DNA of 64,000 nt from NCBI GenBank assembly GCA_963682175.1, contig OY821772.1, positions 55,326,925-55,390,924 on the forward strand, given 5' to 3'. Source of the stretch: Triglochin maritima. Taxonomy: Eukaryota > Streptophyta > Magnoliopsida > Alismatales > Juncaginaceae. Under the pieces are notes generated by a model. That model was not told where the DNA came from. It saw only the letters and a program-made list of their open reading frames with translations, and ran no database searches. The position numbers and the translations under genes were made by a program. Shown here piece after piece: positions 13,008 through 28,780 of this stretch (its first letter is position 1; each line of letters starts with the position of its first letter).

Positions 13008-13731
13008 ATAAATGTAACGTCCCCAAAACAGCGGAAATTTTTAAACTTTAAAAGGATAATCAAATGACAATAACGACATAACTTACGGGGCACGTTACTC
13101 AAACCATACATATGTATAATATATCCATACGGTGCACCGACATAAGAGTTGTCAAAAGTATGACTACAACAAAGGAATACAGACATAAATACAGTAGTCA
13201 TAAACCTCAAAAACGACCCGAGGATCCGACTCCAAAATGTACTCGTCCTCAGTCACCACCCCACCTGCTCCCAAAAAGGGAACCTGAAAAACATAAACAA
13301 CAATGCCTGAGCTCCCCGAAGGAAACCCCGTATGCCAAGCCCACCTACGTGCACATGCATGAACCAAAACATGACCTAACATACTAGTATCATGGCATCA
13401 TAAAACATTAAAGTCATAAATGATCATTTCCCCACACAGGGGTCATGAGGGTAATCACATGGTTGGACATCCGTAGATACCCACCGCAGGCACATGCGGT
13501 CATACGGAGAGTACACGACACACCCCCACTCGCAGCTACACTAGTCATATGGGTTCGGTGAAGGTCGCGTGCACTTCCGAGTCATCATCAGATCTGATCA
13601 GTGGTCGAAGACCACAATCCGCCAGAGCCGTCACTCTGGTCGGTCATACTCGCCAGCCGTGCCACAGCTGGACGATCATACTCGCCGGAACAACATCGGT
13701 CGAGCACATCCGCCGGAACAGCATCGGTCGG

Positions 13732-13846
13732 TCATCTCCGTCGCCACACAGGCTAAGGCACAGAACTCTGTTGCACAGGGCTAACAGTCATCTCCGTCGC
13801 CACAAAGGCTAAGGCTCATCTCCGTCGCCACAAAGGCTAAGGTCAT
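13732..13846. repeat. Three copies of a ~27-bp unit within the LTR
   Basis: CATCTCCGTCGCCACA followed by AAGGCTAAGG or CAGGCTAAGG occurs three times here and again at 16008-16122 in the other LTR. Confidence 0.85.
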
Positions 13847-14004
13847 CATGCTCCGTAGAGTCATAACATAGAGGTCATGCATAAGGGAAAACGGTCCCAC
13901 AGGTCTACTATCCTAGGTCTCAATGCACATGTCATATCATGAAAACATAAACATAAAAGCATACCACGCACCAACGCGTTCATAAACAACAAATGCTACA
14001 ACTG

Positions 14005-14620
14005 TGATCCAACGGTCGACCGAAAAAGGTCATACGGTCGACCGGTTGGTCACCAATACAGATACCAGTTCGAACCACCAATCAAGCGGTCGAACCAGAA
14101 AAATAACGAATCGGTCGAACAAAGTCTCGGGACGATCGACCGTTTGGAAAGTCAACGTCCGAACAAATATAATAACATAACAACCAATCGGTCGAACGGT
14201 AAGGGCAATCCGGTCGACCGAACAATCAGGCAGAAACCTATATTTCTCTAAGTCATTTAGGTCGACCGAAATATGAATCGGTCGGACCACTTTTAAGTTC
14301 GCTTAAGTAATCGGTCGAACAAAATCACTAGGTGGTTGACCGTTTAGAAGGTCTAAGCCCCAACCGACTTACTACAGGTGCAATCGGTCGAACAGATCAT
14401 AGTGGCGGTCGACCGTTTAGAAGGTCTATGCCCGAACCGACTCACCAACAGTGTATCCGGTCGACCAAAATAGGGTCTCGGTCGACCGAACAACAACAGA
14501 GTCTGCCTGGAATGCTTAGCCGGTCGACCGCCTGAGGGCATCGTTCGACCGGTGCAAGGCAGATTCCCCAAATAACACTATAACCGGTCGACCAATACCC
14601 CGACCGGTCGACCGATCACC
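14005..14620. repeat. CGGTCGACCG palindrome array in LTR
   Basis: About ten copies of GGTCGACC, mostly as full CGGTCGACCG, plus several GGTCGAAC variants lie within 0.6 kb. The array repeats at 16281-16896 and, in diverged form, at 41640-42165 in the solo LTR. Confidence 0.9.
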
Positions 14621-15288
14621 TTCTTCAACCTCACGACAGGTTGATCCCGACGAGGTTTCAGGCCTCCGTCGACCCCTAAAACCCTCACACACCTAGTGTG
14701 AGTTACTAAATTGAACTTGACATACCTTCAAGGCTTGAAGAAACCTTCGAAGAACAACGGCGATCACTCCACACCAACGAGTTCCTCCGGCGAGACGGCG
14801 AAATCGACTCCGACCAACACCGAAACTCCTATTCTCTCAAGTTCTCTTCTCAACAAAACACCAACCAAACCCAAACTCTCTCCTCAAGCCTCCTTATATA
14901 GCTTCTCAACCCAACACCTCACAACACACCTCACCATACACCTCATCACTAACCATCACATCACCTTCCACCTAAGTCATCAAAACCAATTAGTCTTCCT
15001 TAATTTAAATTAAACCTTAATTAAAGTTTAGGTTCTTACAATCCAACCTCCTTAAAGAAATTTCGTCCTCGAAATTCAAATCGAACCACACTTCCAAAAG
15101 ATCCAACTCCTCAATCCAAACGTCGCCGCACAAAGAAAAGTACAAAGCAACAAGGAAACAACAACAATCAACATCAACACTCAAATGCATGCAAGCTTTA
15201 CTAAAGAAATGCATGTTTCTACCCATCTAGTCCTAGGGGTGGTTTCTTTGAATGAGTACACAGGAATCGACATGCTCTGATACCAAAT

Positions 15289-17316
15289 TGTAACGTCCCC
15301 AAAACAGCGGAAATTTTTAAACTTTAAAAGGATAATCAAATGACAATAACGACATAACTTACGGGGCACGTTACTCAAACCATACATATGTATAATATAT
15401 CCATACGGTGCACCGACATAAGAGTTGTCAAAAGTATGACTACAACAAAGGAATACAGACATAAATACAGTAGTCATAAACCTCAAAAACGACCCGAGGA
15501 TCCGACTCCAAAATGTACTCGTCCTCAGTCACCACCCCACCTGCTCCCAAAAAGGGAACCTGAAAAACATAAACAACAATGCCTGAGCTCCCCGAAGGAA
15601 ACCCCGTATGCCAAGCCCACCTACGTGCACATGCATGAACCAAAACATGACCTAACATACTAGTATCATGGCATCATAAAACATTAAAGTCATAAATGAT
15701 CATTTCCCCACACAGGGGTCATGAGGGTAATCACATGGTTGGACATCCGTAGATACCCACCGCAGGCACATGCGGTCATACGGAGAGTACACGACACACC
15801 CCCACTCGCAGCTACACTAGTCATATGGGTTCGGTGAAGGTCGCGTGCACTTCCGAGTCATCATCAGATCTGATCAGTGGTCGAAGACCACAATCCGCCA
15901 GAGCCGTCACTCTGGTCGGTCATACTCGCCAGCCGTGCCACAGCTGGACGATCATACTCGCCGGAACAACATCGGTCGAGCACATCCGCCGGAACAGCAT
16001 CGGTCGGTCATCTCCGTCGCCACACAGGCTAAGGCACAGAACTCTGTTGCACAGGGCTAACAGTCATCTCCGTCGCCACAAAGGCTAAGGCTCATCTCCG
16101 TCGCCACAAAGGCTAAGGTCATCATGCTCCGTAGAGTCATAACATAGAGGTCATGCATAAGGGAAAACGGTCCCACAGGTCTACTATCCTAGGTCTCAAT
16201 GCACATGTCATATCATGAAAACATAAACATAAAAGCATACCACGCACCAACGCGTTCATAAACAACAAATGCTACAACTGTGATCCAACGGTCGACCGAA
16301 AAAGGTCATACGGTCGACCGGTTGGTCACCAATACAGATACCAGTTCGAACCACCAATCAAGCGGTCGAACCAGAAAAATAACGAATCGGTCGAACAAAG
16401 TCTCGGGACGATCGACCGTTTGGAAAGTCAACGTCCGAACAAATATAATAACATAACAACCAATCGGTCGAACGGTAAGGGCAATCCGGTCGACCGAACA
16501 ATCAGGCAGAAACCTATATTTCTCTAAGTCATTTAGGTCGACCGAAATATGAATCGGTCGGACCACTTTTAAGTTCGCTTAAGTAATCGGTCGAACAAAA
16601 TCACTAGGTGGTTGACCGTTTAGAAGGTCTAAGCCCCAACCGACTTACTACAGGTGCAATCGGTCGAACAGATCATAGTGGCGGTCGACCGTTTAGAAGG
16701 TCTATGCCCGAACCGACTCACCAACAGTGTATCCGGTCGACCAAAATAGGGTCTCGGTCGACCGAACAACAACAGAGTCTGCCTGGAATGCTTAGCCGGT
16801 CGACCGCCTGAGGGCATCGTTCGACCGGTGCAAGGCAGATTCCCCAAATAACACTATAACCGGTCGACCAATACCCCGACCGGTCGACCGATCACCTTCT
16901 TCAACCTCACGACAGGTTGATCCCGACGAGGTTTCAGGCCTCCGTCGACCCCTAAAACCCTCACACACCTAGTGTGAGTTACTAAATTGAACTTGACATA
17001 CCTTCAAGGCTTGAAGAAACCTTCGAAGAACAACGGCGATCACTCCACACCAACGAGTTCCTCCGGCGAGACGACGAAATCGACTCCGACCAACACCGAA
17101 ACTCCTATTCTCTCAAGTTCTCTTCTCAACAAAACACCAACCAAACCCAAACTCTCTCCTCAAGCCTCCTTATATAGCTTCTCAACCCAACACCTCACAA
17201 CACACCTCACCATACACCTCATCACTAACCATCACATCACCTTCCACCTAAGTCATCAAAACCAATTAGTCTTCCTTAATTTAAATTAAACCTTAATTAA
17301 AGTTTAGGTTCTTACA
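15289..17316 (-). repeat. 5' LTR of the gypsy-type element
   Basis: 2028 bp, the same length as its partner, so no indels separate the two. It should carry the active promoter of the element, because transcription runs on the minus strand from this copy. Confidence 0.95.
17168..17177 (-). promoter_or_regulatory. TATA box in the gypsy-type 5' LTR
   Basis: The minus strand reads CTATATAAGG about 140 bp after the LTR start. The same box is at 14892-14901 in the other LTR. If used, U3 is very short and R plus U5 covers nearly all of the 2-kb LTR. Confidence 0.6.
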
Positions 17317-17321
17317 ATAAA

Positions 17322-18518
17322 TGTATTCATTAACATGAGACACTTGACGTCGTTGTAGAGACAAATCGCAAGGTTAAAACAACTAGATATTGTGGGATTT
17401 TTACGTTCATTTCACCAAGTTGGGTGTAGCACTTAATCCGTGCACTACGTGTAACGACTCATTTTTAGGTTTTATCTTTCCACCGATTCAATTTGGTTCG
17501 TGTAAAATTCACGCATCCACAACAACTAATCATAGAGAAGTTATCGAGTATCATTTCCAAACTAATCATTTCCAAACAGTCGAGTATCATAAATGCTTAA
17601 GCTTGAAATTATTACATTCGAACTCTTATAGATAAGTCTCTATTAATATTACTAGACAACATGAGACCATCTCGAGCGACTTTAAGTTTTTTTTGTAATT
17701 CTGATCTTTTTTTTGATATTATCTACTTAACTACTCGATCTCATTTTGAATGAGACTACTGAGCTTCAATCATTGGTCTTGATTATCTCAAAACAACTAA
17801 TCTCCCAACTGAATCAATACCGGTTGGTAATTCAATACTCATCAGAAAAAGTGATCTTGCTTAAGCCTGAAACATCACCCCAATGCTCCTGATAAACTTC
17901 CGGGCGCCAGTTTGATGGCTGCCTCTAATGTCACTGAAACAGCATAAGCAAGACCAATTCGAGAACAATGAATTTGTTAAAAGTTTTTTGAAGCTCAAAA
18001 AACTTTAAGGAAACATAACAAAACCTCGTAGTTACTGTTCACAATTCCATGAATATGAAGACCTCTACAGTAACACAGATTATACTTTATACTGTTACAG
18101 TATGGTGAAAGAAGTAACGTCTCTCAACGTGCGCATATCCTGCGTACCTCTTGTACTGAAACAAACCAAAATCCTTTTTATACACGTTCATCCAAAAAAA
18201 AACAAGAAGTTTCCAAACATAATAATCATATCAAGCACAAATAACTCGGCCATACTTATTCTAGATCATCGATATTGAAGACACCACCATCTCGTGTATG
18301 CCACCATAGAAGATAAGTAGACGAATAATTGCCATATTACTTCGCCCCCTAAGTGCAGGGAAGACTTCAAAGAATAATTAAACACTCAAAGCTATTAAGC
18401 TAAGTTATATATATATATATATATAAAATAGGTGTTCATCATGGACCACTATAAAACAGCAGCAATTCGGTTTATTACATATTTGGTATATAATAAAAAT
18501 TATAAACATGATTGTTTT
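17322..18518. other. Intergenic and 3' flank of the thiolase gene
   Basis: No supported gene. It holds the presumed 3' untranslated region and terminator of the minus-strand thiolase near 18200-18518 and a TA dinucleotide run at about 18407-18425. Confidence 0.5.
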
Positions 18519-23429
<4,911 letters not shown>

Positions 23430-23529
23430 CAGATCTGGGCAGAAGAAGAAGAAGAAGAAGAGGATAAGCTCCGGAAGATTGGGGAGGAGAGAGTTGGGAA
23501 CACGGAAATGGCGGTAGCGATGGGGGTGG

Positions 23530-23539
23530 CTATTTATAG
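23530..23539 (-). promoter_or_regulatory. TATA box of the thiolase gene
   Basis: The minus strand reads CTATAAATAG about 100 bp upstream of the thiolase ATG at 23429, a good match to the plant TATA consensus at a plausible distance. A GAA/CTT repeat (about 23441-23461) lies in the presumed 5' leader between them. Confidence 0.7.
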
Positions 23540-24095
23540 GGGGCGGACGAGGTGGATCCGCCATAGTTTACCGGGTTTGGATAAAAGTCTGACCGCTTGC
23601 AGTTCGGTGAGCAAGGTAAGTTAGAACTTAGAACTTAGAAGTACCGAAATAGAATGAGTTTTTTTTTTGGGGTTGGGTGTACCTTTTGGGTGTCGTCAAT
23701 GTTCAAGTATAGCCTAAATGAATAGTCTTGGCTAGTCATCAAACCGTTTGGGCGACCATTTTTTTATTTACTTTTTTGTTTTTTTTTTGTTTTAATTTTA
23801 AAAATTAGGAGAATTTTTTTTAACATGTTTCGCCATAAAAAATTAAATTAAATCACCAACACACTAGGAATTTATAGAAATCAAAGAAAAGTAGGGTAAT
23901 AGGTAATAATAAAAAAACGGACAACTAAGATTACATCTCACTTAAACCTTAAAGTCACTTGCTATACAACCCTCCCTCCCTCTCCCCCAAACCTTAACCC
24001 AACCACCCTTTTTTTCTCCAAACCCTAACTCAACCACCCTCTCTCTCCCACTACAGTAGCAACCAACACCAGCAACCAGTCATTGTTGTGCACAA

Positions 24096-24121
24096 CACAT
24101 GGTCGCCTAGGCGACCATGTG
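24096..24121. repeat. Perfect 26-bp palindrome
   Basis: CACATGGTCGCCT followed directly by its reverse complement. A partial copy, GGTCGCCTAGGCGA, recurs about 40 bp downstream (near 24163), so the sequence looks like part of a small repeat. Confidence 0.9.
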
Positions 24122-25115
24122 CGACCGCCTAAACTGCACACCATTGTGTGCGGTGTGTGGGTGGTCGCCTAGGCGAGCCTGGCTGAACATTGTGTGTCGT
24201 AATTGAAGATATCGGAGTTTTCATTATTGCTTGTGATGCATCTATATGTTGAACATATTTGCTCGTATGTACCTTTGCAGTTAGTATGGTCCACTTCGTC
24301 ACCGCTCCATCTAATGTCGTTAGAAATTTTGCAAATTAAATCTCATGAAATTACAAGTGTTCTTAATATTAAAAATAAAAATATAAAATATATAAAAACC
24401 ATAAATAAGCAAATATGTTCGACATACAGGTGCACAACATACAATATTGAAAATTCAGATGCATATCGTCAATTACAACACCTGTGAAGTGCATCAAGCA
24501 AAAAACTCATATAGTTAAGTAGTTATTCAGAACGTGTGTGATTTGGTATTTAAGAAACAAATTAAAAACTCATAAATTAGACTTTTAAAATGAATATTAG
24601 GTGTTTGGTAGTCTACTTAACTTTAAAAATATGAAAGTCTAATTTTTAGTGTTAATTGCAGTTTGTCCTCCTGAACTATGTATTGATATCACTTTGTCTT
24701 TCTGAATTTCCAAAGTTGATAGTTACACCTCCTGAACTTCCGACCTTTGTTTCAAAAGGTTTCACGAGATAAAGTGTTACAAAACGAAAATTCAGATGAT
24801 GTAACCATCAATTTTGAAAGGGAAAGTTCAGAAGTACAAAGTAAGATCAATGTATAGTTTAGAGGGATAAATTATAATTAACTCATTTTAAAATGATTTT
24901 TAAAACCCAAGAAGATGTAATAAGAGTGACTTCCGCTCTAAAACAAGAATATTGTATTAGCATTATATCAACATGTTTTTTTATTCTTTAAGTCCCATTT
25001 AATTTTCAATCTAATGGAAAATCGGTTTCATATTGTGACGTGTTTTTAACTCCATTTGTTTAGTTTGGCCACGGGGGAGAGAAAGTGCTAGTTTCACGAA
25101 TTGCGGGCTTAAGGA

Positions 25116-25845
25116 TCTTAAGAGCATCGTTAACCCCTCCAACCAAATTTTTCTATCCGCTACGTCAGCAAAAAATACTATGCAACCAACACCAAACTCA
25201 ACACATTTTTCACTTCTTAATCTCAACCTCACTTTCAATACTCTCTCTCATCTACATAATTTTTTTACCTCATTTTCTATTTTCATCACAAAAATACATA
25301 AACTACTAAATAAATTATTTTTACAGTAACTTAATCTAATTAAATTACGCTAATTGTCAAATAATTTCGAAAAATTAGATTTAATAATGACCACTCCAAC
25401 GGGTCATTGCCAAATAATTTTCTTTAATTATATACATTTACAATTATCTTACTAATTTTCTTTAATTACTTACATTTATTTTTACTAATTTTAATTAATT
25501 ACATTTATCTTATTAATTTTCATTAATTATTTTATTTATTTTAATTTTCACGAATAGATTCTAATTATATAAATTTTTATACATATATCATTTATATATT
25601 AAAACAAATATAAAAATAAAAAACCAAAAAAAATAACAAAAAAATAAATTTAAGCCAACCCGGGTCGCCCTCAGGTCGGGTCGCAGACCCAGGTCTGGAC
25701 CCGACCTAGGTCCGCCCCCCATTAAGGGGGGCTGGGGTCGAGTCCCCCTCAGACCCGACCCCAAAGAGCACCCGTAGGTCTGCGACCCGACCTGGGTCCG
25801 CCCCCATTAAAGAGGGGACCCGACCCCAAAGAGCACCCTTAGTTT
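25116..25845. mobile_element. PIF-type MITE with duplicated GC-rich end (probable)
   Basis: The left side begins AAGAGCATCGTTAACCCC with CTACGTCAGC shortly after, like PIF-type MITEs and the element at 9112. The interior is very AT rich. The right end (25660-25845) is GC rich and contains two tandem versions of a unit that ends GACCCGACCCCAAAGAGCAC. No terminal inverted repeat or target duplication was fixed, so borders and class are tentative. Confidence 0.45.
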
Positions 25846-26439
25846 GAGGGTTTGAAAGGAGCAGGAAAAAGCAGCTTATTTCTTTGGGGTTGTCATCGAT
25901 AAATGTGCCAGTGGATAAGTAAAGATGTAATATCGTGGATCGTGTTGTTGATTCGTATACTAATTTTATACGTTATCTACTTTATCCAATCACAAACGTG
26001 TCTTGCCGAGATTTCACGGTTTTAATGTGAAAGTCCTGCTCGTTTAAGATGAGAGTCTGCTTCCTGAGAAGTGAAGTGATTGGATTCGTAAAAAAAATTG
26101 GTAATTTGTTTGTAGAAAAATATAAAATTCTAGAATTGAATTTCCACAATTTGCACTTGATAAGAGTCCAATTTTCATATGTCGAAAAAGGAAGTTTAGT
26201 TTCTTTCATTTTCCAAGAAGAAATTCCATTCTCATTTTAATACAAAATTATAGGATTTCCCTTCATATTAAAAATATATGTATTGATGATCATTAGAAGC
26301 TAAAGCTCTTTGTTTCCTAAAAAGTTTCATTTTTATTACCAACGAAGCTAAAGTTTGCTTACCAAATACCAACCCCTCCGGCACGGCCGCATGAGGGCAA
26401 CGGAGCTAAAGTTCATTACCAGCCCAGCCCCTCACTCAC

Positions 26440-26800
26440 GGGCCCTAATAATTATTATCTTTCTCTCTCTCTCTCTTAGATCTTTTCTCTGTCAAATTTT
26501 TGCATTGGCCTTCTTTACTCCAATTTAGTTTCTTGGATTTCATGTAATAATTTGGATAACATATAATCTAATCGAGTCCTAAGTTAAACTGACTTGCATA
26601 ATTTAAACTATTTTTTCTTAAGCAGAACTAGCAAAATAATGTACATGATTTGCTACATTACATTGCCATACCAAACCCTCCACGCTAAACATATATAAGT
26701 TATGTTTTGCTGTGCACAGTACAGACTTTCAGATTCACTTGTAATAACACAAACGGTTATCATTTGTCTCATCCTTTTTATACGTACGACTCGTACAGAA
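26440..26800. repeat. Diverged direct duplicate of 40000-40390
   Basis: Long stretches align with the later segment, for example TTGCATAATTTAAACTATTT with TTGCATAATTTGGATGATGT, and TTATGTTTTGCTGTGCACAG with TTGTGTTTTGCCATGCACGG. I see no coding potential. The two copies flank the transposon and F-box pseudogene block. Confidence 0.7.
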
Positions 26801-27344
26801 TTGGTCGCATAATGAGAATAAAACTTCTTTTAGAATAAAAAACTCTCGTTTCTAGTGATCAATACATAGTGTTGAAGTGAAAAACAATATCATATATTTT
26901 AATGTAATAGCAAATATAGAAATTCTTTCATGGAAAAATGAAACATGCATCTCTTATCTCTACCATATGGAAACTACTTACTCCCAAAAAACCGAAAGAT
27001 GTGGCATACAAGTCGCATAGGGTTTAAAAAGTAATAAATAACAAGGATTTTTTTTTGAATTAATCACCCAAAAAATAAAGTAGAAAAATATGTATATAGA
27101 AAATTTAATTGACAAACTATGCACCTTAAAAACGACACCATATGTGTTGTTTTTACCTTTAATGAAAACAACATCATGGATGTCATTTTTAAGGTGGGTA
27201 AAAACGACATCTGAGATGTCGTTTTTACCTAAGGCAAAAATAAAACTGACCTGCTACCATCTTCCTTCTCCCGCACCCAATTTACTCCCCATTACTCCCT
27301 CTCTCCGGCGACATGCACTGTTCAGGTTGGTTTCAGATTGTTTT

Positions 27345-27794
27345 TACAAGAATCTTAACCTTGGAATCTGATAAGCATGGTGAAGATGGCAAGGATTAGC
27401 AATGATGATATGGCACCTAATCTAAGATTGGGATGTGCCAATTGACTCAATGAGGCGCACTACATGTGTGTGCCCTGAGCCAATTAGGTGCACCTAGATG
27501 ATTAAGCCTCAAATCTGAGCAAATTGGGTACAAGTTCCTAATCGGGTCAGTCAGGGCAGTCGGGATCCGACTAGCTATTTGGTATAACTGTGTAGCTGGA
27601 GTATTGTGTTGTATATAATCGGATCAACCGATTATCCGATTAAGTTGACACTTGTATATAAATGTAGAGAAAACCCAAAACCCTAATAACAAACATCATC
27701 TCTCTTGCTTCCGCCGCATACTTGTTTTCTTCCGTCTAAGCCCTAAATCCTGATCGGAGACCCCTTGTCTCCTTCGAGGATCGTGTTTCTTCTA
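27345..27794 (+). repeat. 5' LTR of the young copia element
   Basis: 450 bp with short imperfect inverted ends (TACAAGAA / TTCTTCTA). It holds a TATA box TATATAAAT near 27655-27663 and AACCCAAAACCCTAA further down, and ends directly at the primer-binding site. Confidence 0.95.
27655..27663 (+). promoter_or_regulatory. TATA box in copia 5' LTR
   Basis: TATATAAAT about 310 bp into the LTR and 130 bp before its end, a sensible place for a copia promoter. The same box recurs in the 3' LTR near 32597. Confidence 0.6.
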
Positions 27795-27823
27795 TGGTAT
27801 CAGAGCCACCGGCGGCAGCAACA

Positions 27824-28780
27824 ATGGTCTCCTCCGCCTCCTCTGGTCAAGAATCGGCGCTGAAGGATCTCGACAGTCGAGCCAACTCCAATCTTTTCCC
27901 ATTTCCCTCGAACCTGAACATAGGTAACTTCATCTCTCTTAAACTCACTGCAACTAACTTCTTGCTGTGGGAGATGCAAGTGCTAGGGTTGGTGGAGTCG
28001 CAAGGGATGTTGGGGTTCCTTGATGGGAGTACCTCAGCTCCGATCTACGACAAGAATGAACCGAGTCATGACTTTCTTGTCTGGAAGCGATCTGATCGTC
28101 TGCTGAAGGCCTGGATCATCAGCTCTTTAAGCGTGGATGTTCTCAGTGTCGTTGTTAATCTTGAGACGTCAAAACAAGTCTGGGACGCTCTTCGTTTCGC
28201 TTTCAACCAAGATTCTGAGGAACGTGAGTTTCACATTCTTCAACAACTTCAGATGATCCGGAAGAAGAACTTCCACTCCCTTGATGAGTACATCCGAAAA
28301 TTCAAACTTCATTGTGATGAGCTCTCTGCGATTGGTCGGCCTGTGCGAGATCAGACGAAGGTTTTTTGGCTCTTGAATGGTCTCGGGATGGATTATAATG
28401 CATTCACTACTGCCTCGTTGAAACCTCCTCTTCCGTCCTTCATGGAACTCATACCGATGCTCCAAGGTTATGAAATGAGAACTCAGATTCATGCCATGGA
28501 TGGACCTGGACCGATGGCCTTCTTTGGTCAACGAACGGACTCCAAAGGCAAAAATATGAATAAAGGGAAAAAGGATGGAGGCTTCACCTCCAAAGGGCGT
28601 AGCTTCCAGTCCACAACCCAAGGACAGGTGCAGCAGCCCCTTGATCCCAGGGGTGCCACAACCCTAGCCCAGAGAGATCCTCAAAGCTTGTCTCAGAATG
28701 GTGCCATTAACCCACTCAGAAATCCTTCAGTCTCCTGTCAGATTTGTGGAAAGCAAGGGCATGAAGCTCTCAGGTGTTAG
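27824..28780 (+). CDS. Copia gag (nucleocapsid), ends at in-frame TAG
   Basis: 318 codons. The start is taken as the ATG at 27824, because the upstream in-frame ATG at 27794 overlaps the LTR end and primer-binding site. Parts seen: gag N-terminal region with LTATNFLLWEMQVLGLVES (copia gag/UBN2 style), the conserved FHILQQLQMIRKKNFHSLDEY, and a CCHC zinc knuckle CQICGKQGHEALRC at the end. A TAG at 28778-28780 follows the last cysteine. The frame continues directly into pol with HRFNHTYQ, where relatives have an aromatic residue at the stop position. In virus-like particles this protein packages the element RNA. Confidence 0.9.
   Translation: MVSSASSGQESALKDLDSRANSNLFPFPSNLNIGNFISLKLTATNFLLWEMQVLGLVESQGMLGFLDGSTSAPIYDKNEPSHDFLVWKRSDRLLKAWIISSLSVDVLSVVVNLETSKQVWDALRFAFNQDSEEREFHILQQLQMIRKKNFHSLDEYIRKFKLHCDELSAIGRPVRDQTKVFWLLNGLGMDYNAFTTASLKPPLPSFMELIPMLQGYEMRTQIHAMDGPGPMAFFGQRTDSKGKNMNKGKKDGGFTSKGRSFQSTTQGQVQQPLDPRGATTLAQRDPQSLSQNGAINPLRNPSVSCQICGKQGHEALRC

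Larger units (their letters stand above)
13013..15040 (-). repeat. 3' LTR of the gypsy-type element
   Basis: 2028 bp. On the minus strand it begins TGTAAGAACC and ends GGGGACGTTACA. Frames inside it (for example those at 13112-13387 and 14030-14290) recur at an exact 2276-bp offset in the other LTR and resemble no protein family, so they are not annotated as genes. Confidence 0.95.
13013..17316 (-). mobile_element. Gypsy-type LTR element with 248-bp interior
   Basis: Two 2028-bp direct repeats (13013-15040 and 15289-17316) flank 248 bp. The repeats begin TG and end CA, and the insertion is bounded by a perfect 5-bp duplication ATAAA (13008-13012 and 17317-17321). The element points to the minus strand. 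After the right-hand LTR comes the initiator-methionine tRNA binding site TGGTATCAGAGC (15285-15274). Before the left-hand LTR is the purine tract AAGGAGGTTGGAT, next to CGAGGACGAAATTTCTTTAA, a sequence seen at the end of plant gypsy polyproteins. No gag or pol remains. The only difference noticed between the LTRs is GGCGAAA versus GACGAAA in the segment from about 14800 and 17075. It must rely on enzymes from another element. Confidence 0.95.
23540..27035. other. Repeat-rich intergenic region
   Basis: No supported gene. It contains T-rich tracts, CCCTAA-like pyrimidine repeats (about 23960-24050), a perfect 26-bp palindrome (24096-24121), a GC-rich MITE-like element (about 25116-25845), a CT microsatellite (about 26462-26476) and a segment (26440-26800) homologous to 40000-40390. 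Confidence 0.6.

Noticed and set aside
14005..14620. Possible CRISPR-like repeat array
   Set aside because: The motif is a 10-bp palindrome at irregular spacing in a plant LTR; there are no cas genes and this is a eukaryote.
13112..17289. Several 60-100 codon frames repeated at a 2276-bp offset
   Set aside because: They lie wholly inside the LTRs, and no protein similarity is visible.
13013..17316. Simple tandem segmental duplication
   Set aside because: The primer site, purine tract, TG...CA ends and perfect 5-bp duplication show an LTR element instead.
27794..27823. Upstream in-frame ATG for copia gag
   Set aside because: It overlaps the last LTR base and the primer-binding site; the ATG at 27824 is more plausible.
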